Below are positions 23,575 through 32,540 of a stretch of DNA of 64,000 bases, piece after piece. The position numbers were made by a program, and so were the translations under genes. The DNA is from Candidatus Nitrosopumilus sp. GTDB lineage: Archaea > Thermoproteota > Nitrososphaeria > Nitrososphaerales > Nitrosopumilaceae. The stretch spans positions 1 through 64,000 of the forward strand of contig QOOS01000002.1 in assembly GCA_003331425.1 (NCBI GenBank), written 5' to 3'. Below the pieces are notes generated by a model. The model made no database searches and was not told the origin of the DNA. It saw nothing but the letters and a program-made list of their open reading frames with translations. How positions within the stretch are numbered: position 1 is the first letter of the stretch; each line of letters starts with the position of its first letter.

Positions 23575-24261
23575 ATGGCTGATGTCACTGTAGTTAGATA
23601 CTCTTTTGAAGGTGAAAAATTTGAAATAATGGTAAAGCCAGATCCTGCTTTAGATTACAAATTAGGTAAGAAAAAGGACCTTTCTTCAGTTTTAGTTTCT
23701 GAAGAAATCTATACTGATTCTGGAAAAGGAACTAAACCATCTACTGAAAAATTACTTGCTGCATTCAAAACTGAAGATAAAACTGAGATTGCTCAAATTA
23801 TGTTTGAGAAAGGAGATCTAAATCTTACTACTGATCAGAGACGTAAAATGGTGGATCAGAAAAGAAAACAAATTGTTGAATATATTGCTAAAACTTTTGT
23901 TGATCCAAAAACTCACTTACCTCATCCTCCACTACGAATTGAACAAGCAATGAAAGATGGTCGTGTATCAATTGAGCCTCAAAAAAGTGTCGAAGAACAG
24001 GTTAAAGATATTGTTGAAAAATTACGTTCAATCATTGCATTAAAATCTGAAAATCTCCAATTGGAGATCACTATTCCTGCACAATATGCCTCTCAATCTT
24101 ATTCTGTTTTGAAATCTGTCGGTTCGCTAAAAAAAGAAGAATGGCAAAATAATGGTTCACTAAAAGCAATACTTGAAATACCCGCAGCAGCAAGGCCAAA
24201 CGTGATTGACAGATTAGGTTCTATTACCAAGGGCTCTGCCACTGTAGAGGTAATGAAATAA
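23575..24261 (+). CDS. sbds: Ribosome maturation protein SBDS/SDO1 homolog
   Basis: VVRYSFEGEKFEIMVKPDPALDYKLGKKKDLSSVL; head of exosome operon. Confidence 0.92.
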   Translation: MADVTVVRYSFEGEKFEIMVKPDPALDYKLGKKKDLSSVLVSEEIYTDSGKGTKPSTEKLLAAFKTEDKTEIAQIMFEKGDLNLTTDQRRKMVDQKRKQIVEYIAKTFVDPKTHLPHPPLRIEQAMKDGRVSIEPQKSVEEQVKDIVEKLRSIIALKSENLQLEITIPAQYASQSYSVLKSVGSLKKEEWQNNGSLKAILEIPAAARPNVIDRLGSITKGSATVEVMK

Positions 24262-24941
24262 TGGCAGATAAGAGAAAATATGTTATTCCTGGTGATGTAA
24301 TTACTAGTGGACCTTTTAGACCTGAACAAAATGTAGTTTTAGAAGGAAATAACATAATTGCCACATCTGTTGGTATATCTGAAATTTATGAAGATTCTGT
24401 TAAAGTCATTCCTTTAACTGGAAAATATATTCCTAAAATCAATGATCTTGTAATTGGTAAAGTTATTTCTCATACATCATTATCTTGGGAATTAGATGTA
24501 AATTCTTGTTATGTTGGATTTTTACCTGCTCAAGATGTTTTTGGAAGAGACTTTTCAACTCATGCTGATGAACTTTCAAGTAAATTAAAAACCGGTGACT
24601 TGGTAGCTGCAAGAATTGCAAATTTTGATAGAACTAGAGATCCTCTTATTACAATATCTGATAGAGATTTAGGTAAAATTGATGACGGAATTTTAGTAAA
24701 AATTTCTCCAAGTAAAGTTCCACGTTTGATTGGCAAAAAAGGAAGTATGATACAAATGATTGAAATGGGAACTAATGCTGCCATCACAATTGGCCAAAAT
24801 GGCTGGGTTGTTATTTCCTGTGAGACTGAAGAAGGACTCTCAAAAGCTAAAAAGGCAGTTGAAATGGTTAATGAAAAAGCACATATTGCTAATTTAACTG
24901 ATTTAATTAAAGATATGTTAGATGGAAAGGATGAATCATAA
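24261..24941 (+). CDS. rrp4: Exosome complex RNA-binding protein Rrp4
   Basis: S1 and KH domains (VPRLIGKKGSMIQMI). Confidence 0.94.
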   Translation: MADKRKYVIPGDVITSGPFRPEQNVVLEGNNIIATSVGISEIYEDSVKVIPLTGKYIPKINDLVIGKVISHTSLSWELDVNSCYVGFLPAQDVFGRDFSTHADELSSKLKTGDLVAARIANFDRTRDPLITISDRDLGKIDDGILVKISPSKVPRLIGKKGSMIQMIEMGTNAAITIGQNGWVVISCETEEGLSKAKKAVEMVNEKAHIANLTDLIKDMLDGKDES

Positions 24942-25675
24942 TGGGTGGACGAGATGCAACCATGGTTCTATTGGACGAAAATGGTATTCGTTGTGATGGA
25001 CGTAAAATAGACGAACCACGTAGAATTATGATAAAAGCTGGTGGATTAAAAAACGCTGATGGTTCTGCTTACATTGAATTTGGCGATAACAAAATTTTAG
25101 TTGGCGTATTTGGACCAAGAGATGTTCATCCAAAACACATGTCAAATACTGACACTGGAATTTTAAGAGTTAGATATCACATGGAACCATTTTCTGTTGG
25201 TGAAAGAAAAAGACCAGCACCTTCAAGAAGAGAAATTGAAATTTCCAAAGTAATCAAAGAAGCATTAGAACCTGCAGTAATGTTGGAGAAATTCCCAAGA
25301 ACTGCAGTTGATGTATTTATTGAAGTTTTACAGGCTGATGGTGGAACTAGATGTGCTGCCCTTACTGCAGCATCTGTTGCATTAGCTGATGCTGGTATTC
25401 CAATGAGAGATATGGTTGCAGCAATTGCTTCAGGTAAAGTTGCAGATACAATTATTCTTGATGTTAACAATGAAGAAGACCAAGCAGGTCAAGCAGACAT
25501 GCCAGTTGGATATATGCCAAGTCTTAAGAAAATTACATTATTACAATTAGATGGTGTCTTAACTCCAGAAGAATACAAAAAATGTGTAGATGTTGGAGTT
25601 AAAGGATGTGAAGTTGTTTACGAACTTCAAAAGAAAGCACTTCATGACAAATACTTTGGAGATAGGAAAGATTAG
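24941..25675 (+). CDS. rrp41: Exosome complex exonuclease Rrp41
   Basis: RNase PH fold; ENGIRCDGRKIDEPRRI; QADGGTRCAALTAAS. Confidence 0.95.
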   Translation: MGGRDATMVLLDENGIRCDGRKIDEPRRIMIKAGGLKNADGSAYIEFGDNKILVGVFGPRDVHPKHMSNTDTGILRVRYHMEPFSVGERKRPAPSRREIEISKVIKEALEPAVMLEKFPRTAVDVFIEVLQADGGTRCAALTAASVALADAGIPMRDMVAAIASGKVADTIILDVNNEEDQAGQADMPVGYMPSLKKITLLQLDGVLTPEEYKKCVDVGVKGCEVVYELQKKALHDKYFGDRKD

Positions 25676-25677
25676 AA

Positions 25678-26496
25678 ATGACAAGTGTTTCAGTTATTGA
25701 TGAACTAAAAAGAGCACAAATTCTTGAGTTATTAGAACAAGGAAAAAGAGTTGACGGAAGAACACTAGATGAGCCAAGAAAAATCTGCATTGAAATTAAC
25801 GCAATTCCTAAAGCAAATGGTTCTGCAAGAGTTTACCTTGGTGATACCCAAGTTTTATGTGGAGTAAAAATCCAACCAGACAAACCTTTCCCAGATGTGG
25901 GTGACAAAGGCATGTTTATGTGCACTGCTGAATTATTACCACTTTCACATCCAACTGTTGAAACTGGACCGCCACAAGCTCCTGTTATTGAATTGGCAAG
26001 AGTTGTTGATAGGGGAATTCGAGAAAGTCATATGGTTGATGTTTCTGATTTAGTAATTGAAAAGGACAAATCTGTAGTTGGTGTATTTGCAGATGTTGTT
26101 GCAATTGATTATGATGGAAATCTTTTTGATGCATGCTCATATGCTGCAACTGCTGCTTTACTTACATCAAAAACTCCAACATGGGAGATGGTTGATGACC
26201 AACCTTCAGTTGTTGAGGGTGCAGACAAACCGCTACCAATAACCACAATTCCTGTATCTGTAACCATGGGAAAAATTGGAAATTACATTGTTGTTGATCC
26301 TAATGGTGATGAATGGGACAGTATGGATTCAAGAATTACTATAACTACAGATTCTGATGGAAATATTGTTGCACTTCAAAAAGGTGGAAGTGATGGATTT
26401 ACACAAGAAGAAATCAATCAATGTGGTGATTTATCAATTAAAGTAGGCGCAAAAATAAGGGAACAATTAAAATCATCAAAACAGGAGAGTCAGTAA
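25678..26496 (+). CDS. rrp42: Exosome complex subunit Rrp42
   Basis: RNase PH fold; GKRVDGRTLDEPRKI; follows rrp41. Confidence 0.95.
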   Translation: MTSVSVIDELKRAQILELLEQGKRVDGRTLDEPRKICIEINAIPKANGSARVYLGDTQVLCGVKIQPDKPFPDVGDKGMFMCTAELLPLSHPTVETGPPQAPVIELARVVDRGIRESHMVDVSDLVIEKDKSVVGVFADVVAIDYDGNLFDACSYAATAALLTSKTPTWEMVDDQPSVVEGADKPLPITTIPVSVTMGKIGNYIVVDPNGDEWDSMDSRITITTDSDGNIVALQKGGSDGFTQEEINQCGDLSIKVGAKIREQLKSSKQESQ

Positions 26497-26497
26497 T

Positions 26498-26710
26498 ATG
26501 GCAAAAGCAAAGAAATCACTTAAAGGATTAGGTGCACGTTACGGAATTAAACTTAGAAAACAATACACAAAAGTTCATCTTCAATTAAAACAAAAAAGAA
26601 GTTGTCCTGAATGTGGTTCACAAACATTTGGCAGAGATGCTGTTGGAATTTGGTCTTGTAAGAAATGTGGCTATAAGGTTGCTGGAACTGCATATGACAT
26701 TAAACTATAG
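26498..26710 (+). CDS. rpl37ae: 50S ribosomal protein L37Ae (eL43)
   Basis: CPECGSQTFGRDAVGIWSCKKCGYKVAGTAY. Confidence 0.94.
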   Translation: MAKAKKSLKGLGARYGIKLRKQYTKVHLQLKQKRSCPECGSQTFGRDAVGIWSCKKCGYKVAGTAYDIKL

Positions 26711-26939
26711 TGCAAAAATTACTGTAGATGCTAAAGATAAAAACAATGCAATTTTTGATTCTGTAAATACTGATAATGAGTTTTATCCAGAAAATCCTGT
26801 TAAAACTAAAATCAAATTAGATAAAAAACTAGTAATTTCTGCTGAAACTGATCAAATTGCACATCTTAGAGCAAATCTAAATTCAACACTCCGATTAATT
26901 CAAGCTAGCTACGATACAATTGAATCGGTAAAGATATAA
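26694..26939 (+). CDS. pcc1: KEOPS complex subunit Pcc1
   Basis: Small ORF after rpl37ae; HLRANLNSTLRLIQASYDTIESV. Confidence 0.8.
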   Translation: MTLNYSAKITVDAKDKNNAIFDSVNTDNEFYPENPVKTKIKLDKKLVISAETDQIAHLRANLNSTLRLIQASYDTIESVKI

Positions 26940-26962
26940 TCAGATCAATTTCACAAATATTC

Positions 26963-27355
26963 ATGTCAGCTCCACAAATGCCACCATGGCTTCAAGAACA
27001 AATTGGAAAATTACAACAATCTCAACAAAATTTACAATCTATAATGACTCAAAGACAACATCTTGAAATGGAAAAAGCAGAAACTGAAAAAGCTATTGAT
27101 GAATTAAAGAAAGTTGCTGATGGAGATTCTGTGTTTAAGCAAGCCGGAACTGTTTTGATAAAATCTGATAAAAAAACACTATTAGATGAATTAGAAGAAA
27201 AAATAGAATTAGCAAAAACTAGATCAACTGTTCTTGAAAAACAAGAAGTTCGTGTAAAAGAAACTCTCAAAGAACAAGAAGCAAAAATCACTGAAATGAT
27301 GAAAAGTGGTAATGCTCCTCCACCTCCAGCAGCAGATGATAACCCTAGAAAATAA
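26963..27355 (+). CDS. pfdB: Prefoldin subunit beta
   Basis: Coiled-coil/hairpin; VFKQAGTVLIKSDKKTLLDELEEKIELA. Confidence 0.92.
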   Translation: MSAPQMPPWLQEQIGKLQQSQQNLQSIMTQRQHLEMEKAETEKAIDELKKVADGDSVFKQAGTVLIKSDKKTLLDELEEKIELAKTRSTVLEKQEVRVKETLKEQEAKITEMMKSGNAPPPPAADDNPRK

Positions 27356-27405
27356 TTTTAGTCTATTTCAAATAAGATATTAACAATTCATTATAACTGA
27401 TATTT

Positions 27406-28086
27406 GTGAAATTAGAAAATCTTCGAATAATTGTCGATGAACGAGAGACAAAAAGTGGGATTCCAAAATTACTCAAAGCAATTGGTATGAATGTGGAAAT
27501 GAAAACACTTCCAATTGGTGATTATATTGTTGCACCTGAAACTATTGTCGAAAGAAAAAGTATCAAGGATTTGATGGCTTCTGTTTTTGATGGGCGATTA
27601 TATGACCAATGCAGCAGGCTCAAAGAACATTTTGCAAATCCTATCGTTTTACTAGAAGGAAACGTTGATGAAATTGAAGAAATTACTGACAATCCTTTAG
27701 TTTTCTATGGTGCTATTTCTCGAGTTGTACTGGAATTTAAAATCCCCATAATTCCAACTCCGAGTGCATCTCATACTGCAAAATTATTAGTTTCAATGTG
27801 TTCTAAAAAAGATGGGCCAACAGGACCATACTTGAAAAAAATAAAAAAATCATCAAATTTAGAAACTCAGCAATTGTCAACACTTTGTAGTTTACCTGGA
27901 ATTGGTGAAAAATTTGCAGTACGAATGCTTGAAAAATTTGGTACTCCATCAAAAGTTTTTAGTGCAACCACTTCTGAATTGGCTAAAGTTGAAGGATTGG
28001 GTGAAGCTCGTGCAAAAAAAATCAAAAATATGTTAACAACTAAAAATAAACTTCAAAAAGAAAGTAACCAAAAGACACTGACATAA
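27406..28086 (+). CDS. XPF/ERCC4-type structure-specific nuclease (GTG start)
   Basis: VDERETKSGIPKLL...GDYIVAPETIVERKSIKDL nuclease motif; C-terminal HhH2. Confidence 0.9.
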   Translation: MKLENLRIIVDERETKSGIPKLLKAIGMNVEMKTLPIGDYIVAPETIVERKSIKDLMASVFDGRLYDQCSRLKEHFANPIVLLEGNVDEIEEITDNPLVFYGAISRVVLEFKIPIIPTPSASHTAKLLVSMCSKKDGPTGPYLKKIKKSSNLETQQLSTLCSLPGIGEKFAVRMLEKFGTPSKVFSATTSELAKVEGLGEARAKKIKNMLTTKNKLQKESNQKTLT

Positions 28087-28141
28087 CCATTACCATCATC
28101 TTATTTCACGAATTTTTATAGTACATGCCTTAAGAAAATTT

Positions 28142-28960
28142 ATGGATAATCGTGTGAATATTGCAGTTGTAGTTGGTGTGATTTTTGTTCTAGCTTTTGC
28201 TGTAACTTTAACTCAAAGTGATAAACAAGTTGAATCTCAAGTTAATGAAGGTGAAATCCCTGAAGAATTAATTTATGAATGGCTAAAAAAATATGATCCT
28301 TCTGAACAAACCATCTCTGTTTCAGGCACTGCTACGGCCTCATCAAATCCTGATACTTTGATTATTGTACTGGGAGTTGAATCTGTAGCAAAAACTGCTA
28401 ATGAATCCCTATCTGAAAACTCCAATTCATTAAATTCTGTAATATCTTCCCTGTCTGATTCTGGAATTTCTAAAGACGATATACAAACATCAAATTTTTC
28501 GATTTATCCATTGTACGATAACATCGAAGATTCCGATGGAAATTGGAAACAAATTGTAAATGGATATCGAGTTTCAAATATTTTGTCAATTCAAACGGAA
28601 AAAATTGATTCTGCTGGTGATATTATTGATGTAGCTGTTTCTTCTGGAGCTAATCGCGTTGATGATGTTTCTTTTCAATTATCTGATAATAAATTAGAAA
28701 AAATTAGTGATGACTTGATTGCTGATGCAATAAATGATGCAACTCAAAAAGCAGAAAAAGCACTTGTTCCATTAAAACAAAAAATTGTTGGAGTAAAATC
28801 TGTAGTAATTCATGATAATGTAGTTCCTTACTATGATAGTCCAATGCGAGCATCCTTTGATGGATTTGCAGAATCATCCATGAAATCTTCTCCAATAATG
28901 TCTGGTGATGAAGAAATTTCCACAAATGTTAGTGTTGTATTTTACATTTCACAAGAATAA
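28142..28960 (+). CDS. SIMPL (DUF541) domain protein, signal-anchored
   Basis: ISVSGTATASSNPDTLIIVLGVES; N-terminal hydrophobic segment. Confidence 0.82.
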   Translation: MDNRVNIAVVVGVIFVLAFAVTLTQSDKQVESQVNEGEIPEELIYEWLKKYDPSEQTISVSGTATASSNPDTLIIVLGVESVAKTANESLSENSNSLNSVISSLSDSGISKDDIQTSNFSIYPLYDNIEDSDGNWKQIVNGYRVSNILSIQTEKIDSAGDIIDVAVSSGANRVDDVSFQLSDNKLEKISDDLIADAINDATQKAEKALVPLKQKIVGVKSVVIHDNVVPYYDSPMRASFDGFAESSMKSSPIMSGDEEISTNVSVVFYISQE

Positions 28961-28974
28961 TTATTCTAAAAAAA

Positions 28975-29451
28975 TTATTTTATTAATTTTCTTTTTAATG
29001 CTGTTCCACAATTCAAGCATTCTCTTCCACTTTTGAAACTAGTTTTACATCCTGGACAATAATGAATCCATTTCCCAACATCCTTAATTCCTTTTGTCAT
29101 AATTGGTGCAATGTTTAATCCAATATTTTTTGCAACATTAGAAATTGCAAAATCATCTGTAATGATTTGACCTTTTGTTTCTATTCCTAATGCAATAATT
29201 GAAACGTCTTGTTTTGATAATTGTGGAAAATCTCCTGTTTCTTTTGCTGCTTTAATTGCAGCCTGAGTTGATTGTGTGTCAGGCTCCCTAATTTTTAATC
29301 TGTTAGTTTCAAGTAGAGTTCCTAACACATCTTGATTTTTTTTGATATGTTGAATTTCATCATAAACTAGGGATGTTGTGTAACAATCTTCAGATGATCT
29401 AAATGGAACTCCTGCATAAAATGCACTAGCATCTAAAATTCTAAAATCCAA
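28975..29451 (-). CDS. nob1: Endoribonuclease Nob1 (PIN domain plus zinc ribbon)
   Basis: PIN acidic motifs; C-terminal CPGCKTSFKSGRECLNCG. Confidence 0.85.
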   Translation of the reverse strand: MDFRILDASAFYAGVPFRSSEDCYTTSLVYDEIQHIKKNQDVLGTLLETNRLKIREPDTQSTQAAIKAAKETGDFPQLSKQDVSIIALGIETKGQIITDDFAISNVAKNIGLNIAPIMTKGIKDVGKWIHYCPGCKTSFKSGRECLNCGTALKRKLIK

Positions 29452-30256
29452 GTTTGCTCATTTGTCTTAAACCCCTTTTTTTCAATCTAATGAAAACTGC
29501 TGGACTTTTGTATTTTTTAATAATTATTGGTTCTTCATATCCTGCGGATTTTACAACTTGTGCATCTATTGCAATATTGCAATCATGTGAAGAAATGATT
29601 TCAATTTTTTCATCAGGTACAACTAATGATGCTAATCTGTACACAGGTGCAACTGGTGTAATGATCAAGACATCTAAACTTTCGTGTAATATTGGACCTC
29701 CTAATGAAAATGAATGGCCTGTTGAACCACTAGGTGTTGCAATAATTACTCCATCCATTTTTTGCTTTACTGTATCATTTTGAAATTTAATTTCAATTTC
29801 TGCAGTTTTTGTTAAGTTAGCTCTACTGATGTAAATTTCATTTAGTGCTGGTGGAAATTCTTTGTCTCCACATACTGCAGTAACTCTTGTTCTTTTATCT
29901 AAAAAGAAATTATCTTCTAAAATTTCATTTAATGCCTCATCAATTTCTTCAATTGTAATTTCTGCTAAAATTCCTCTATTCCCGCCAACATTGATTGTTA
30001 AAATGGGTGTCTCATTTGCTAAATTTCGAAAAACACGAAGTGTTGTTCCATCTCCACCTAATGTTACTACAAGATCTAACTTTACATTCTGAATTTCTTC
30101 TAATTCCTCCATCTGTTTTGCTCCTTCAACACTAACTGGCGAAATTGTATACACTGTTGCTTTTTTTGCTAATAATTTTTTAGCAACATCTACTGCAGCA
30201 TTTTCTGAATCTTTGTTTCCTACTTTACTTACAACGGCAACATTTTCTAGTTTCAA
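29441..30256 (-). CDS. nadK: NAD kinase
   Basis: LVVTLGGDGTTLRVFR; TPSGSTGHSFSLGGPILH. Confidence 0.93.
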   Translation of the reverse strand: MKLENVAVVSKVGNKDSENAAVDVAKKLLAKKATVYTISPVSVEGAKQMEELEEIQNVKLDLVVTLGGDGTTLRVFRNLANETPILTINVGGNRGILAEITIEEIDEALNEILEDNFFLDKRTRVTAVCGDKEFPPALNEIYISRANLTKTAEIEIKFQNDTVKQKMDGVIIATPSGSTGHSFSLGGPILHESLDVLIITPVAPVYRLASLVVPDEKIEIISSHDCNIAIDAQVVKSAGYEEPIIIKKYKSPAVFIRLKKRGLRQMSKLGF

Positions 30257-30346
30257 GTAAGTTCTTTTGAATTGTATTTACATAAAAATGATATTTTTAC
30301 GCACAATTGTAAAAACAATTAAGTATGAATGTGGACTCATAGAGTT

Positions 30347-31192
30347 ATGAGTTACGCACATCCTGAAGTGTTAGTTGACACTGAATGGTTATCACAAAAC
30401 CCTCCAAATGAAAATAGAAAATTAGTTGAAGTTGATTATGATCCTGTAAATGGATATCAAAAAGGTCACATTAATGGTGCAAGTCTCATATGGTGGAAAC
30501 GTGATATCAATGATCCTGTAACTCGTGACATAATTAGCAAAAAAGAATTTGAAGCATTAATGTCTAAAAATGGAATTACTGCTGACACTGAAGTTATTCT
30601 TTATGGTGATTTCAATAATTGGTTTGCTGCTTTTGTTTTTTGGGTTTTCAAAATTTATGGACATGAAAATCTAAAGATAATGAATGGTGGAAGAAAAAAA
30701 TGGGAATTAGAAAATCGTGATTACACTACTGATGAACCACAAATCGCTTCATCACAATATGTTGCACAACCACCTGATGAGGGTTTACGTGCATATCTAT
30801 TTGATGTAAGTAGAGGAATTGGTAAAGAAGACACTGTGATGGTTGATGTACGCTCCCCTGCAGAATTTTCAGGTCAAATAACAGCTCCTCCAGAATATCC
30901 TATGGAACATGCACAAAGAGGTGGACATATTCCTGATGCAAATAATATTCCATGGGCAACTGCAGTGAATGATGCTGATGGAACATTCAAAGGAGTTGAA
31001 GAACTAAGACAAAACTATGAACCAAAAGGTGTAACTCCTGACAAAGATGTAATTTGTTATTGTCGAATTGGTGAACGTTCATCACACAGTTGGTTTGTTT
31101 TAAAATATTTACTTGGATATCCAAAGGTAAGAAACTATGATGGCTCCTGGACTGAATGGGGTAACATGATAGGAAACCCTGTGGAAAAATAA
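30347..31192 (+). CDS. Thiosulfate/3-mercaptopyruvate sulfurtransferase (tandem rhodanese domains)
   Basis: VMVDVRSPAEFSG; active loop CYCRIGERSSH. Confidence 0.92.
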   Translation: MSYAHPEVLVDTEWLSQNPPNENRKLVEVDYDPVNGYQKGHINGASLIWWKRDINDPVTRDIISKKEFEALMSKNGITADTEVILYGDFNNWFAAFVFWVFKIYGHENLKIMNGGRKKWELENRDYTTDEPQIASSQYVAQPPDEGLRAYLFDVSRGIGKEDTVMVDVRSPAEFSGQITAPPEYPMEHAQRGGHIPDANNIPWATAVNDADGTFKGVEELRQNYEPKGVTPDKDVICYCRIGERSSHSWFVLKYLLGYPKVRNYDGSWTEWGNMIGNPVEK

Positions 31193-31193
31193 A

Positions 31194-31505
31194 TTGCTTT
31201 TAGATCTACCTATTCTTGAAAAAGGATCTTTTTATTTTATAAAAGATGGAAATTCTGCAATAATTTTAGAAGATAAAACCAAACGAGGCTTGGAAATTAA
31301 AGAGACCTCTACTGACGAAACTCTCAAAGTTAAGGCTGATAAGGGAATGATTCATGATATGGATGGAATTGGACACTGGGTTCCGATTCGATGGTACTTT
31401 TCTAAAGATTCCTATGAACTATCTGATGTTCAACTTCATGCAAATGCTATGGATAAAAAATATACTGAATTAAGGGAATTAACTTGTCCTCAAGATGATG
31501 ACTGA
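31194..31505 (+). CDS. Conserved hypothetical protein
   Basis: Complete ORF (TTG start) directly after the sulfurtransferase. Confidence 0.6.
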   Translation: MLLDLPILEKGSFYFIKDGNSAIILEDKTKRGLEIKETSTDETLKVKADKGMIHDMDGIGHWVPIRWYFSKDSYELSDVQLHANAMDKKYTELRELTCPQDDD

Positions 31506-31541
31506 TAACGTTTTTAACTAAATTCTACTCACAAAAAACAG

Positions 31542-32489
31542 ATGTCATTACTTTTAAAAGATCGGGTCTGGTCAATGGAAGCCCCAACGGCAAAACGTGG
31601 AGTATACCCATTACATGGTTTTAAACTTGGATTATACAGATTACCAATAGTATTAGAGGAACCAAATGAAATTAAATCCGTCCATGATGGTTTGAAAAAA
31701 GCATTTGAAATGGATATGTATGCAGATAGAATTTACGCTACATATCGTTGGAAAGAACAAAACATGGAAGATCCTGATGAAAAAGGATACGAAGAAGTTG
31801 ATTTATCTGTAACAGTAGAAATTGTCACCGGTGAAGTTGTTGATATAATTTATCAGGTATTTCCAATTGAGAAATTTGGAGATCCTAATTGGGTTAAAGA
31901 TTATAGAAAGAAAGCAGACCATTTTGCAAAAATGGTAATTGATACTATTTTGAGAAATACAATTTTGGCAGATAAGATGATTTCTTATTTAGCAAAAAGT
32001 GAAAAGATTCCTGAACTAAATGCAATTCAAAGATTAGAGGAACTAACTCCTTTGGCAAAAATTGTTCTTGGTGCAAAACCAAAACCAATTGAAGCAACAG
32101 ATGAAGAAGAAGAAGAAGATGATGCATCTATTGAAATTCCAGATGGTGCAAAACCTGGACCAATTGACGTTGAGTATAAATCAAAAATGAAACAATCTGC
32201 TGTTTATGAAGCTGCAGAACATACCATCAAAACCTGGGGTCGTAAAGGTACCAGTAATGGAATAATGGGTATCTGGGGAGAATTTGTTTCAGTAGATTAT
32301 GATATTTGTGTTGCAGATGGTGGATGTATAGAAGCTTGTCCTGTTGCAGTTTACGAATGGTTTGATTCTCCAGGAAACCCTGCATCTGATAAAAAACCAT
32401 TGATGTCTAAAGAACCTGATTGTATTTTCTGTCTTGCATGTGAAGGTGTTTGTCCTCCTCAAGCAATCAAAATTTATGAACAAAAATAA
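31542..32489 (+). CDS. 4Fe-4S dicluster ferredoxin domain protein with ~230-aa N-terminal extension
   Basis: CVADGGCIEACPVAVYEW...CIFCLACEGVCPPQAIKIYEQK. Confidence 0.88.
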   Translation: MSLLLKDRVWSMEAPTAKRGVYPLHGFKLGLYRLPIVLEEPNEIKSVHDGLKKAFEMDMYADRIYATYRWKEQNMEDPDEKGYEEVDLSVTVEIVTGEVVDIIYQVFPIEKFGDPNWVKDYRKKADHFAKMVIDTILRNTILADKMISYLAKSEKIPELNAIQRLEELTPLAKIVLGAKPKPIEATDEEEEEDDASIEIPDGAKPGPIDVEYKSKMKQSAVYEAAEHTIKTWGRKGTSNGIMGIWGEFVSVDYDICVADGGCIEACPVAVYEWFDSPGNPASDKKPLMSKEPDCIFCLACEGVCPPQAIKIYEQK

Positions 32490-32540
32490 TTGCATTTATT
32501 GCAACTATAAATATCGACTAATACTTTTGAGCAGCTAAAG

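Noticed and set aside
26613-26693. ORF-track upstream start of Pcc1 (MVHKHLAEMLLEFG...)
   Set aside because: This segment is an out-of-frame reading of rpl37ae; ATG at 26694 gives a normal Pcc1 length.
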